DNA of 64,000 nucleotides from Novimethylophilus sp036504375 (GTDB lineage Bacteria > Pseudomonadota > Gammaproteobacteria > Burkholderiales > Methylophilaceae): assembly GCF_036504375.1 (NCBI RefSeq), contig NZ_DASXVH010000041.1, forward strand, positions 22,647-86,646, given 5' to 3'. The notes below the pieces were generated by a model, which was not told the origin of the DNA, did no database searches, and saw only the letters and a program-made list of their open reading frames with translations. Shown here one piece after another: positions 9,929 to 18,396 of this stretch (positions are counted from its first letter, which is position 1; every line of letters starts with the position of its first letter). The position numbers and the translations under genes are program-made.

Positions 9929-10561
9929 ATGAAAACCCAGATCAGGCCGCTACGCGCGGCAATCCTTACCGGGCTGTTCAGTGCGGTGATCGCCATGCCT
10001 GCGCCGCTGATCGCGGCGCCCAACCCCTGTGCACCCAAGGTCAATCCTTGCGCGGCGAAAAATCCATGTGCCGCCAAGAATCCTTGCGCCGCCAACCCTT
10101 GTGCGGCAGGCAACCGGATCGATCCAACGCTTGTCACACGTCCCAAGGGCACCAAGCCGTATAAAGGCAACCACAAGGAATTGGCGAAAGAGGGCGAAAA
10201 GCTCTGGAACAGTGCCAAACTTAGCGGCCCCGGTACGATTTCCTGCGCTAGCTGCCATACCGGCGGCGCAATGTTCCAGTCCAGCTTTGCCAAGCCGTAT
10301 CCCCATCAGGTGCAAATGGCGGTTGATAACGCCGGCATGAAGTCCATCACGCTGGAGGAAATGGTGCAGTTCTGCATGGTCAAGCCGATGCAGACCAAGC
10401 CGTTCGCTTGGGATTCGCGTGAACTGGCTGCGCTGACCGCCTACGCGGCAGACGTACAAAAAACTTTCAAGCCGGGCAAGGCAACTGCCAATCCATGTGT
10501 TGCCAACCCCTGTGCTGCCAAAAATCCGTGCGGTGCCAAGAATCCCTGCGCGGCGAGATAG
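9929..10561 (+). CDS. Exported monohaem cytochrome c flanked by NPCAAK repeats
   Basis: A 210-residue exported protein. Residues 1-30 form a signal peptide (AMPAPLIAA). Residues about 31-62 are NPC repeats, then a class I-like cytochrome domain with CASCH at 106-110 and Met candidates for the sixth ligand in FCMVKPMQTKPF. About 25 C-terminal residues are again NPC repeats ending in CAAR. In total it has nine NPC triplets. The haem domain resembles sulphur-oxidation-type cytochromes (ELAALTAYAADVQ). The shared repeats suggest that it binds the same partner or surface as the small repeat proteins. GAGGAGAG precedes the start, and it is co-transcribed with the gene upstream. Confidence 0.88.
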   Translation: MKTQIRPLRAAILTGLFSAVIAMPAPLIAAPNPCAPKVNPCAAKNPCAAKNPCAANPCAAGNRIDPTLVTRPKGTKPYKGNHKELAKEGEKLWNSAKLSGPGTISCASCHTGGAMFQSSFAKPYPHQVQMAVDNAGMKSITLEEMVQFCMVKPMQTKPFAWDSRELAALTAYAADVQKTFKPGKATANPCVANPCAAKNPCGAKNPCAAR

Positions 10562-10591
10562 TCCCCTCTGTCTGCTTGGCAGTAAACTTGA

Positions 10592-10624
10592 GGCGATGAA
10601 GCCACACTTCATCGCCATTTTTTT
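10592..10624 (+). terminator. Intrinsic terminator after the NPCAAK cytochrome
   Basis: Perfect 10-bp stem GGCGATGAAG / CTTCATCGCC with a 5-base loop, followed by a run of seven T. It closes the two-gene NPCAAK unit. Confidence 0.9.
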
Positions 10625-10639
10625 CCGGGTTAAATATCC

Positions 10640-11347
10640 ATGGAAACCATCGATTTCACCGTATTGCCAAGAGAACAACTGGAACTCATGGCCGATGCCG
10701 GGGCGCGGATTCTCGAATGCTACCGGGTACTGGGCAAGGCCGGACTCAATATCGTCGGCGAGGTGCTGAAGGGGCAGGGCGAGTTCTACGAACTGGAGCA
10801 TTACCCCAATGATGACGTGTTCGATGCCGACACGCATAGCCAATACTATTATCATGCCCACCGCACCGAGGCAAATGAACACGGGCATTTCCATACATTC
10901 TTGCGCCAGTCTGGCATGCTGGAAGGGGCACAGCCCGTCCCTTATGATGGTGAAGAGACGTGGCCGCAGGGGGCAGACGCGCTTTCACACCTGATTGCCA
11001 TTTCCATGGACGCTTATGGGTTTCCCACCGGCCTGTTCGCCACCAACCGCTGGGTGACTGCCGAGGCTTGGTACAAGGCTGAGGATGTCATCAGTATGCT
11101 CGATCGTTTCGACATCGATCATGCGTGGCCCTCCTGGCCGGTCAATATCTGGATTTCCGCCATGATGGTGCTGTTTCGCCCGCAGATCGAAGCCTTGTTG
11201 TGTCAGCGCGACGAAGTGGTGGCAAGTTGGGCGCGTACCCACCCTGGGGTAGATGTATTTGAAGACCGGATGCTGGAGTTGACCGGTTTTATCCCTATCG
11301 ATGTCAAGCAGCAGATTGGAGCGGTAGCTGTTGCGTTATCGACGTAG
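10640..11347 (+). CDS. Conserved protein of unknown function (DUF6969-like)
   Basis: A 235-residue soluble protein without signal peptide or membrane segment. It is rich in His and aromatic residues (HSQYYYHAHRTEANEHGHFHTFLR, about 68-90, written here only as its landmarks YYYHAHR and HGHFHTF), which could form a metal site. It resembles a widespread proteobacterial family of unknown function; I assign DUF6969 from memory and with caution. It begins after a strong terminator, so it is probably separately transcribed. I see no catalytic motif I can name. The following 234 bases hold no convincing gene. Confidence 0.6.
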   Translation: METIDFTVLPREQLELMADAGARILECYRVLGKAGLNIVGEVLKGQGEFYELEHYPNDDVFDADTHSQYYYHAHRTEANEHGHFHTFLRQSGMLEGAQPVPYDGEETWPQGADALSHLIAISMDAYGFPTGLFATNRWVTAEAWYKAEDVISMLDRFDIDHAWPSWPVNIWISAMMVLFRPQIEALLCQRDEVVASWARTHPGVDVFEDRMLELTGFIPIDVKQQIGAVAVALST

Positions 11348-11581
11348 TATTTTAAGGAAGCCTGGCAACCGCTTCTTGGGGCTGCGGAAGCACTGAGTGG
11401 AAGGGAACCTACCCGTGCAATGCCTCCTCGTTCTATCTGACAATGGTGCGAATGGCTGCACGCCCGGAGCGCGACGAATTCTGAGAAATGTTTCGTTAGT
11501 CGCAGTCTCTGCAGGGCGTGTGGGACCACAGCCAGAGTAGCAACTCCACTGCCGACGAATGACGAAGCAAAGTAGAAAGCT

Positions 11582-12871
11582 TCATTGTTGCGGCAACGAC
11601 TGTCGCGTTTCAAAGGCAACAAAGCCGGAGGACTCGGCGCGCTTGAGCGCTGCGCGGATCATTTGCTGGCCACGCCCGGCCAGATCGCCAGTAAGCAGTG
11701 ACCGGTAGAATCCGGCGTAGAAGTCATCGGGTTCGACGCGCAGGCGAAAGACAAGCGCTACCGCAGCGCGCTGCAAGGGCCGGACGTAATCCAGGCGCAA
11801 TTCCCCGTCCGGCGGCAAGCGCGTGTCGGCGATCTCGCGTGAGATGTCCAGCGGCACCTGACGCTGGATCACCCGCTCCACGCGCGTGTCCGGCAATGCG
11901 TGTCCGTCGCTGGCGATCTGCTCGATCTCGACAATCGCTTTGGGCGTCACATAAGTAGGAAAATAATGTCCCGCTCCGGCGTTGCGCACCGTCAGAGCAG
12001 CGTGCACTGCGCCGCCGATTATCTGGCCACCCTCCGGCACGAATTGAATCGCAGCACGCACCATGTCCGGATCATGAACCCCGCGCCACAGGTGGCGCCG
12101 CTCGGGCATGTGGCAGGACTGGCAGCTGCGGCCTTCGCGGGCGTGGCGCGAGGCTTTCCATTCTTCGTAAGTATTTTCCAGCAGCTTGCTGTTCAAGGCA
12201 AAATCGCCAGGCTGGAACTGGTGACAGGCGGCGCAGAAGCGTGAATCCTGAAAGGCGGTTGAAGCGGCAAAGCCGTTGTGCGGCATGGCCGTCCGCTGGG
12301 CCGTATTGGGTGCGGAGCCGTCGCGCCGTGGCGGGCCGAAGCGCTCATGGGCACGCACATGGCAAGCTGCGCAGATCAATCCCTGCTCGTGCAGTGCGGG
12401 GGACTTTGAGGGGTTCGGTGAGGCGTGACTGACATCGGCGAGCGCAGCGGAGAGGCTATCTGCTTGCTCGAAGAGTGGTGCATGACAGCGGATGCAATCC
12501 TGGTGTTCCGCACGCGCGTCCGGTGCCATGTTAACCAGCTGCCCCATGATACCGGGCCCCATGGCATGGGCATGCAGCGCAGTCTGCCAGTCACGGTACT
12601 GCTCGGCGTGGCAACTGCCGCAATCGGCTGGCGCCAGCGAGGCTTCCAGCGCGCTGTAATGTGCCGGTACCGCCCCTTGAGCGGCAAGAGGGCGCGCCCA
12701 ATGTTTTTTCAGAAAGGTTTCCACCGCCGCGTCCTGATGCGCGCTGGAAGTGGAAAGTGTGGCGGGCAGAGGCGACGCCTCGCGCTTGCCACAGCCGCCC
12801 AGTACGACAACAAAAACGGAAAGGGCCACGACGACCCTTTCCGCTCTTGTCGAGAACGGCCTATTCAACAC
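11582..12871 (-). CDS. Pentahaem c-type cytochrome lipoprotein
   Basis: A 429-residue lipoprotein: N-terminal hydrophobic segment with lipobox VLGGC (lipid-modified Cys about 27), then five CxxCH motifs in order CGSCH, CIRCH, CAACH, CAACH, CQSCH within residues about 85-255, and a haem-free beta-rich C-terminus (about 280-400). The haem half resembles the cytochrome c554 family. It probably carries electrons at the periplasmic face of a membrane. Its start lies 8 bases after the stop of the third NPCAAK gene, so the two are one transcription unit under ECF-type site B. Confidence 0.88.
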   Translation of the reverse strand: MLNRPFSTRAERVVVALSVFVVVLGGCGKREASPLPATLSTSSAHQDAAVETFLKKHWARPLAAQGAVPAHYSALEASLAPADCGSCHAEQYRDWQTALHAHAMGPGIMGQLVNMAPDARAEHQDCIRCHAPLFEQADSLSAALADVSHASPNPSKSPALHEQGLICAACHVRAHERFGPPRRDGSAPNTAQRTAMPHNGFAASTAFQDSRFCAACHQFQPGDFALNSKLLENTYEEWKASRHAREGRSCQSCHMPERRHLWRGVHDPDMVRAAIQFVPEGGQIIGGAVHAALTVRNAGAGHYFPTYVTPKAIVEIEQIASDGHALPDTRVERVIQRQVPLDISREIADTRLPPDGELRLDYVRPLQRAAVALVFRLRVEPDDFYAGFYRSLLTGDLAGRGQQMIRAALKRAESSGFVAFETRQSLPQQ

Positions 12872-12879
12872 CCTTTACA

Positions 12880-13140
12880 CTATTTTGCCGCGCAAGGGTT
12901 CTTCGCTGCACAAGGATTCTTGGCCGCGCAAGGGTTCATCTTCTTGTTCTTGTGCTTTTTCATCTTTTTCTTCGGCGCGCAAGGATTCTTGGCTGCACAA
13001 GGATTCTTGGCCGCGCAAGGATTTTCCGCCTTCGGTGCACAAGGGTTACAGGGATTGGCTGCCTGAGCTGCGGGAATTGCAAGAGCCAAGGCGCCCGCGA
13101 CTGCGAGGGCAAGGGCAAATGGTTTCAATTTCAGGTTCAT
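12880..13140 (-). CDS. Exported NPCAAK-repeat Cys-rich protein 3
   Basis: An 86-residue relative of the protein at 9628. A signal peptide (cleavage near AAQA, about 27) is followed by five NPC units, a very basic spacer (KKKMKKHKNKKM) and three more NPCAAK units. There is no other fold. The basic spacer is unique to this copy and could bind polyanions or a surface. It precedes the five-haem lipoprotein in one operon and has its own ECF-type promoter. Two of the three repeat proteins in the window are thus paired with c-type cytochromes. Confidence 0.85.
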   Translation of the reverse strand: MNLKLKPFALALAVAGALALAIPAAQAANPCNPCAPKAENPCAAKNPCAAKNPCAPKKKMKKHKNKKMNPCAAKNPCAAKNPCAAK

Positions 13141-13177
13141 TGGGTGTCTCCTTCGTTTAAGGTTGTAGTTACGACAG

Positions 13178-13262
13178 TCGGTATGCGCTCTCGCTATCGA
13201 AAGCGATCGCCCGCGACTCAGCCATTATACGGGCAACTGGGCTAAACCTTACAACTGGATAC
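13178..13262 (-). repeat. Duplicated promoter-leader module, copy 1
   Basis: Reading leftward, the promoter and about 40 transcribed bases after its -10 element closely resemble 16977-17060. Shared landmarks are CGCGG-CGATCGCTT-CGAT after the CGTATAA box. The similarity goes beyond the promoter, implying an ancestral duplication or a conserved leader element. Confidence 0.65.
13225..13253 (-). promoter_or_regulatory. ECF-type promoter, site B (NPCAAK gene 3 and pentahaem cytochrome)
   Basis: On the reverse strand: TGTAAGG (13253-13247), 15-base spacer, CGTATAA (13231-13225). About 85 bases upstream of the NPCAAK gene 3 start. Confidence 0.75.
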
Positions 13263-13440
13263 GGTCTGGGCATAGGCGATGGCCTATAAAAAATTCCCTT
13301 ATAAGTACCCAGTATCTTGGTAACTGTGATGGTCAGTGGACGTGCTTTCCACCAATCCGGCTTGCTTGCGGGGGCACAGTCCAAAAGGTCCGTGCAAGAA
13401 CTGGAGGCGATTCCCGTTCACGTCGCGACCGTTTGTATCT

Positions 13441-13471
13441 ACGAGGCTCCTGGATTCCTTGGGAGCCTCGT
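13441..13471 (-). terminator. Strong hairpin downstream of the 670-residue lipoprotein gene
   Basis: Perfect 10-bp stem ACGAGGCTCC / GGAGCCTCGT with an 11-base loop, 29 bases after the lipoprotein stop. There is no clear T-run, so it may be a weak terminator or a 3'-end stabiliser. Confidence 0.5.
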
Positions 13472-13499
13472 ACTCGTTTCAGCCGTGAAACACCGTGCA

Positions 13500-15512
13500 T
13501 CAAGGTGTCTGGATTTCTACGCGGCTTGCGAAAACCGGCGCGATACCATATTTGCCATCGCCGTATTCGATGCGAGGTATGCCGTCTTTGTCGCCGTCTT
13601 TCTGATAGAGCGCCGTTTCGCCGGTCTCCTCAAACTCGCTCTGCTGGATGCCGCTGGCGTCGATGGCCTGGACCCAGAACCGCTTGTAGCGTTCGACGAG
13701 TTGCGGACTCTTGGTTTCCAGCATCATCTCGCGCAGCGCACCGATCGCAGCGCCGAGGTTCAAGGGAGTATACACGCTTGTGGCGGCACCGAGCTCCGAG
13801 CGATAAAGGCCGGTTTTCTCGTCCCACAGCTTGGTGTTCATGAAATCGAGAGCGTTCTTTGCCGCGCTCTTGAATCGCTCGTCGCCAAGAACGCGGTAGG
13901 CCACCATCAAGCCTTGAATGGCGAGACCCTGGTCAAGCAATGTCGGTGCGCCTGCCACCCGTTTCCCCGCGCTGTAAGCTGAACCTACGCTGCCATCGCC
14001 AGCCTGCAGTGAGTTCGACAGAAAATCGGCTTGCGTGAGTAACAGTTGCCTGGCGCGTTCGACGAGGGCCGTATCGGTATGCATTTTTTCGACATAGTTG
14101 GCCAGAGCGACCATCGCCATGCCCAGATCGGCTGTTTTGGTCAGCGCGCCGCGTCCTTGTTCCGGTGTCCACTCGGAGACCAGGACGCCGTTGCCGGCCT
14201 GATGCTTCGCTTCCATGGTCGATAGCACCAGATTGGACAAGCCCTCGGCCAGTACGATGTACTTTTGCTCCATGATCGAGCCGTCATGGGGGGTGTTGTT
14301 GCCAAACACCTTGTTCCAATTGCTTTTTACCGATGGGTCCGCGAAGTGGTAGAACTCGCTCAATCCCCACAGCAAAGACGCCTGATCGAACAACTGGCTG
14401 CTGCTATCCACGACGGAAAACTCTTCCGGCCGCGGCGGAAGATCGCCTGCCATTCTCATCCGGACTCCGATGCGATGCGGGAAATAATAAATGCCGGCTT
14501 TTGCCGTGCGCGGATCGCCGCCGCCCAACACCTTGCCATCGTAGAGCATGGCCGATTTCATGATCAGCATCTTGCTGACGGCGCTTAGGTTGAGCATGGC
14601 GCCGCGATAGCCGTCCTCGGGCGTAATGCCGAGATATTTATCGTCGTGATGATTGCCTGAAAAAAAGAATTCCTCCCACAACGCCAGCTTCATCAGAAGC
14701 TGGCCTTCGGCGCCCATATCGACGACGTGAGACATCCGGCCGTGATCCCAGCGCAGGCTCAGAAAATTCTCGCGATAGTTGACGCGGTAAGCCCAGTCCT
14801 CATTGCCTTTCGTGCCGGCTCCATAAGGAGTGGCGGGAAAATTTGGGCCGTAGATTTTTTTCAAATCGTTGTCACGCAGCAGGTTTTCGGTGCTCTGGAA
14901 TTTGCTGCCCTTGTCCAGCGGCCTTGTCAGATGCGGGTCGCAAGACTCGAACGCCAGCATCAATGGTGACGCGTCTTCAAAGCGGCGGGGAAATCCTGTT
15001 CTTGACAGATACAGGGAAGAGATGTCCTGCAGCAACACACCCTTGTTCGAACGGGCATACTCGCCCCGGTCGCGGTTGTCGTTGGCTCGTCCTTGCTGCA
15101 GCGCTTTTTCCGTCACATAAGGCCCATGGACCAGATGAACGCCGCAGCGGCTCTCGGTATTCAGAGCCTCCATGTTGTAACGCGAATACCAGTAGGATTC
15201 GACGGCGCTCATGAAGCCCAGGTCGCCATCCATCGGTATCCCTTTATTAGCCGCCTCAGAGAGAAACGGGAAACCGCTCCTTTCCATTTCGTTCGCCAGG
15301 TACATGGCTTCCTTGGTGGTGAACCGACGGTCTGTTACGGTGGTCTTGATCGGGCTGCGATATTTGTCCAAATTAACCTGCTCGGTGCCTGCGGCTTTTT
15401 CGAGTTTTTCGCCAGTCTGCCCCCGATCCTGAGATGAAAGCTGGACGCAGCCGGACAAGGCCAGCAGCGCGAGGTTAGTGGCAATGAGATTAAGTTTGAG
15501 TAGTTTTTTCAC
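13500..15512 (-). CDS. Large lipoprotein with alpha/alpha-toroid-like C-terminal half
   Basis: A 670-residue protein starting at a GTG preceded by GGGAGA. Lipobox LALSGC gives lipidation at about Cys22. The C-terminal third (ADLGMAMVALANYVEKM, QGLAIQGLMVAYRVLGDERF, LNLGAAIGALREMML) has the helical-pair periodicity of (alpha/alpha)6 toroids found in glycoside hydrolases and epimerases. I recognise no named family and no certain catalytic residues. It starts 15 bases after the stop of the outer-membrane protein gene and shares its ECF-type promoter. An envelope glycan- or surface-related role is possible but unproven. Confidence 0.65.
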   Translation of the reverse strand: MKKLLKLNLIATNLALLALSGCVQLSSQDRGQTGEKLEKAAGTEQVNLDKYRSPIKTTVTDRRFTTKEAMYLANEMERSGFPFLSEAANKGIPMDGDLGFMSAVESYWYSRYNMEALNTESRCGVHLVHGPYVTEKALQQGRANDNRDRGEYARSNKGVLLQDISSLYLSRTGFPRRFEDASPLMLAFESCDPHLTRPLDKGSKFQSTENLLRDNDLKKIYGPNFPATPYGAGTKGNEDWAYRVNYRENFLSLRWDHGRMSHVVDMGAEGQLLMKLALWEEFFFSGNHHDDKYLGITPEDGYRGAMLNLSAVSKMLIMKSAMLYDGKVLGGGDPRTAKAGIYYFPHRIGVRMRMAGDLPPRPEEFSVVDSSSQLFDQASLLWGLSEFYHFADPSVKSNWNKVFGNNTPHDGSIMEQKYIVLAEGLSNLVLSTMEAKHQAGNGVLVSEWTPEQGRGALTKTADLGMAMVALANYVEKMHTDTALVERARQLLLTQADFLSNSLQAGDGSVGSAYSAGKRVAGAPTLLDQGLAIQGLMVAYRVLGDERFKSAAKNALDFMNTKLWDEKTGLYRSELGAATSVYTPLNLGAAIGALREMMLETKSPQLVERYKRFWVQAIDASGIQQSEFEETGETALYQKDGDKDGIPRIEYGDGKYGIAPVFASRVEIQTP

Positions 15513-15527
15513 GGTGTTCTCCCGACG

Positions 15528-16913
15528 TTAGAAGGTATGCTGGACCGACAGATCGAGTGTCCACGCCGGCGAAGGTCCCTGATTGGGCTCGATGATTCTG
15601 ATCGCCGGGCTGACGGTGATTCGATAACTTGGCGAGGGAATGTATGACAGGCTGGGGCTAAAGAACACCACGTTGCCATGGTTGAAATCGGGGCGTGGGG
15701 TAGTAAACATCACGACATTTCCACCGGCATCCATGATCGGCCCGCCGGTTGCCGGATTGCGCTCGGGATGCATAATCAGGCCCGGGAATTTTTCAGCACC
15801 CTTGTGTCGCCCGAAAACCGCCAAGTCCAGAGACATGCGATCGCTTTCGAGCGGCGGGAACACATAGGAAGCCCCGTAACGCAGTTCGTTACCCACTGTG
15901 ATGCCATCGTTCTTGGCGAAGAAGTCGTACATGAAACCGCCGTGAATCGCACTGCGCTCGAATTGATGCGTTGCCGCCAGGCCGATGCGTCCACCCCAGG
16001 CGCCTTGTCCTGGCTGTAGGATGCGAGGTAGGAGCCGATCGTTGGGGTTGCGGCCAAAGATGTTGAGCTGCAAGGGGGATAGTGTCGGCGGCATGCCTTG
16101 TACCTTGAGCGACTGCGTGGCGTTGAATTTTTCGTCGTCCTTACCCGTCGGGAAAATAATGCCGAACATGGTCGAAAGCGTGACCGGGCCGTTGCCCTGA
16201 TCGAGCCATTTCTTCTTCAGGGTCAGGGAAATGTCGCCGAGACCGGCACTGGTTCCGTCCATGGTCATTTCCATGGGATCGATGCGGAAAGGATGCCCCG
16301 TGCCTTTAGTGCGCACCATCTTGAACGGGACCTCCAGGTTGACCATCATGTCCTTGACGCCGAGGGCTTCGAACCCGTACATGAATTGCAGATCGCCCTG
16401 CAGGGTATCGACCCTGACCTTGTCGAAGAACTTGGAATAGAAGGTATCGCGTCCGAAATCACTCGGGTTATGGGCGACGCCGAGATCGAGTTTTATCCTG
16501 GACGCTCCGGGAGGCAACACGTAACCGTGCAGGGGTCGTGCCGGTTCGTACAGCGGCGGAGTCGACTGTTCGACCTGGTCGATGATGCGGTAACGCTCGG
16601 CTTGCAAGTAGTCGGTATCCTGTCCCAGTTTCAGGAATTGGTAGTCCCGGTCGTCCAAAGCGGCATTGCCTATCTTGGGCGCCTGCTTTTGTTCTCGGCT
16701 GCCGGTGCTGTCGAGCGCCGCTTCGAGTTCCTTGATGCGCTTTTCCAGGGCTTCGTTTTTTGTCGCCAACTCGATATTTTCTTTCTGCAGGGCGCTCGCA
16801 TCCGCTGCGTGGTTTTCCGGCGGCGAAGCTTGCGCAAGGCCCGGAAACGCCAACATGCCCGCGATGATTATGGCTCCCGAAAAATGGGGTGCTGGTTTTT
16901 TGCATAAGTCCAT
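15528..16913 (-). CDS. Outer-membrane beta-barrel protein with N-terminal coiled coil
   Basis: A 461-residue exported protein. The start at 16913 is preferred over an upstream in-frame start because AAGGAG precedes it and a signal peptide (MLAFPGLAQA) follows at once. Residues about 35-60 form a coiled coil (LQKENIELATKNEALEKRI). From about 110 on, amphipathic beta strands alternate with turns and the chain ends in LDLSVQHTF with a terminal Phe, as in outer-membrane barrels. It resembles the aromatic-pathway transporter-like barrels. It is first in an operon with the large lipoprotein, under ECF-type site C. Confidence 0.8.
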   Translation of the reverse strand: MDLCKKPAPHFSGAIIIAGMLAFPGLAQASPPENHAADASALQKENIELATKNEALEKRIKELEAALDSTGSREQKQAPKIGNAALDDRDYQFLKLGQDTDYLQAERYRIIDQVEQSTPPLYEPARPLHGYVLPPGASRIKLDLGVAHNPSDFGRDTFYSKFFDKVRVDTLQGDLQFMYGFEALGVKDMMVNLEVPFKMVRTKGTGHPFRIDPMEMTMDGTSAGLGDISLTLKKKWLDQGNGPVTLSTMFGIIFPTGKDDEKFNATQSLKVQGMPPTLSPLQLNIFGRNPNDRLLPRILQPGQGAWGGRIGLAATHQFERSAIHGGFMYDFFAKNDGITVGNELRYGASYVFPPLESDRMSLDLAVFGRHKGAEKFPGLIMHPERNPATGGPIMDAGGNVVMFTTPRPDFNHGNVVFFSPSLSYIPSPSYRITVSPAIRIIEPNQGPSPAWTLDLSVQHTF

Positions 16914-16976
16914 GAACCGACTCCTTGTCGTTAACAATATTTCCGAATTGGCGCTACCACGGACCCGGTGTACAAC

Positions 16977-17060
16977 AGCCGGCATGTGTTCTTGCCATCG
17001 CAAGCGATCGTCCGCGCTCACCCTTATACGGACAACCGGTAAAAACCTTACAACAGGATC
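16977..17060 (-). repeat. Duplicated promoter-leader module, copy 2
   Basis: Partner of 13178-13262. Promoter boxes and the transcribed CGCGGACGATCGCTTGCGAT segment match copy 1 with scattered differences. The modules drive different operons (outer-membrane barrel here, NPCAAK gene 3 there). Confidence 0.65.
17024..17052 (-). promoter_or_regulatory. ECF-type promoter, site C (outer-membrane protein operon)
   Basis: On the reverse strand: TGTAAGG (17052-17046), 15-base spacer, CGTATAA (17030-17024). About 110 bases upstream of the outer-membrane gene start. Confidence 0.75.
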
Positions 17061-17253
17061 ATTAAATCTATTAATCCCACAAAAAAGGCCATGCAAGATA
17101 AATGGTTTCCTTGGGGCGACTCGGGAAGAACAAGCTGCGCATCCGCCGCGGTTTAACGAAGGATGAGTCGCAAACTGATGGCCTCCATGTTTGGATCAGT
17201 GATCGCGTGGATGTTGTAGCGTGGTGTGAAGCAAAGTTTGTTGCGACAGATTC

Positions 17254-18381
17254 TCAGTTCATCAGCCCGAACTTTGGGCGCAGTCTCACCCCGATCCGGA
17301 TACCGGCCAGTGCGGCGGCAATCCACAGCCAGCCATGCAGGCTGGTAGAAGCAACCCCGGAGAAAAATGCGCCGATGTTGCAGCCGAAGGCAATGCGTGC
17401 GCCGTAACCCATGGCCAGTCCGCCGAGCAAGGAAGCGGCAATGGCTCCTGCACTTGCCTGCCAGGTGAATATCAGGCGTTTGGATAGCATGGCCGCTAGC
17501 AGCGCGCCAAGAATGATGCCGATATCCATCAGCGAGGTTTCGTCGTGAAAGATGCTGCCGGAGATGGCTGCCTGCTGGAATCCGCCCAACCAGAACGGGT
17601 GGGTGTCGGGGCTCCAGCCGGCGAGCATGGCGAGTTTGGCACCCCACAGGGTAAATGCCCAGGTGATCGTCCATGGGTGGCCGGAGATGATCAGGGTGGC
17701 AAAGTTGAGTGTGGCCAGCGCCAGCGCGCCTTGCGTCAGGCTCCACGGTGTGGTGAAAAGGTTGCGCCAGGTGGTTGGGCCGGTTAAAGCGCCCATCCTG
17801 CGCGGCAGCAGGAAGAACAGCACCGCCAGCAAAGCGGTCTGTAAAGTGGCGGCGGATACCCACCCCAGGCGTTCCCCCAGCGACAACACGCCCAGCGTTG
17901 GCAATGCCTGCCACCAGCCCATGTGCAGGCTGGCCCAGAAAGAACCGGCGATAAAGGCAGCCAGGGTGATCGCCATGCGCAGGCTGCCGCCGCCGAGCGT
18001 ATACAGGGTACCGGAACCGCATCCTCCCCCCAGTTGCATGCCGATGCCGAACATGAATGCTCCCGCAGCGACCTGCCAGCCAACCGGTGCGGTTGCACCC
18101 ACCATATCCTTGCCAAAAAGACTGCCCATAGCGAGTAGGGGAGCAAACAGGATGGTGGCTAGCATCAACATCAACAGTTGCGCCCGGATGCCTTCAGTAT
18201 CGCCGTACAGGAACAATTTGCGATAAGTGGAGGCAAAACCAAAGCGGGAAAGGTACAACACCATGCCCAGCAGCAAGCCGATGGCAAAGAGAGCCTGCAG
18301 GTGCAAGCCCTGGTGTGAGACCGCGGCCAATATCAATGCCGGCAGGGCAATCGCGGCTGAAGTCAGGGCAGTGGCGCGCAT
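17254..18381 (-). CDS. YeeE/YedE-family transporter (sulphur-compound uptake type)
   Basis: A 375-residue inner-membrane protein with nine or more hydrophobic segments. It has the two family Cys motifs: GIGMQLGGGCGSGTLYTLGGG (near 120) and AFGCNIGAFFSG (near 340). Characterised relatives import thiosulfate through conserved Cys. It starts 15 bases after the HD-GYP stop and ends the ovothiol operon. Sulphur import would fit sulphur demand for ovothiol. Substrate not proven. Confidence 0.85.
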   Translation of the reverse strand: MRATALTSAAIALPALILAAVSHQGLHLQALFAIGLLLGMVLYLSRFGFASTYRKLFLYGDTEGIRAQLLMLMLATILFAPLLAMGSLFGKDMVGATAPVGWQVAAGAFMFGIGMQLGGGCGSGTLYTLGGGSLRMAITLAAFIAGSFWASLHMGWWQALPTLGVLSLGERLGWVSAATLQTALLAVLFFLLPRRMGALTGPTTWRNLFTTPWSLTQGALALATLNFATLIISGHPWTITWAFTLWGAKLAMLAGWSPDTHPFWLGGFQQAAISGSIFHDETSLMDIGIILGALLAAMLSKRLIFTWQASAGAIAASLLGGLAMGYGARIAFGCNIGAFFSGVASTSLHGWLWIAAALAGIRIGVRLRPKFGLMN

Positions 18382-18396
18382 GAGGTCAGTAAGGAT

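Larger units (their letters stand above)
13141..13499. other. Intergenic region, 359 bases
   Basis: It holds site B promoter, a leader similar to that of the outer-membrane gene at 15528-16913, and a strong hairpin at 13441-13471. I see no coding sequence in either direction. Confidence 0.7.

Noticed and set aside
9710..10560. Tandem DNA repeats in the NPCAAK genes as a possible CRISPR or satellite array
   Set aside because: The 18-base periodicity follows codons with synonymous variation, sits behind signal peptides and has no spacers.
13152..13162. CGTTTAA at 13155 on the forward strand as another ECF-type -10
   Set aside because: No TGTAAGG-like element at the right distance and no rightward gene follows.
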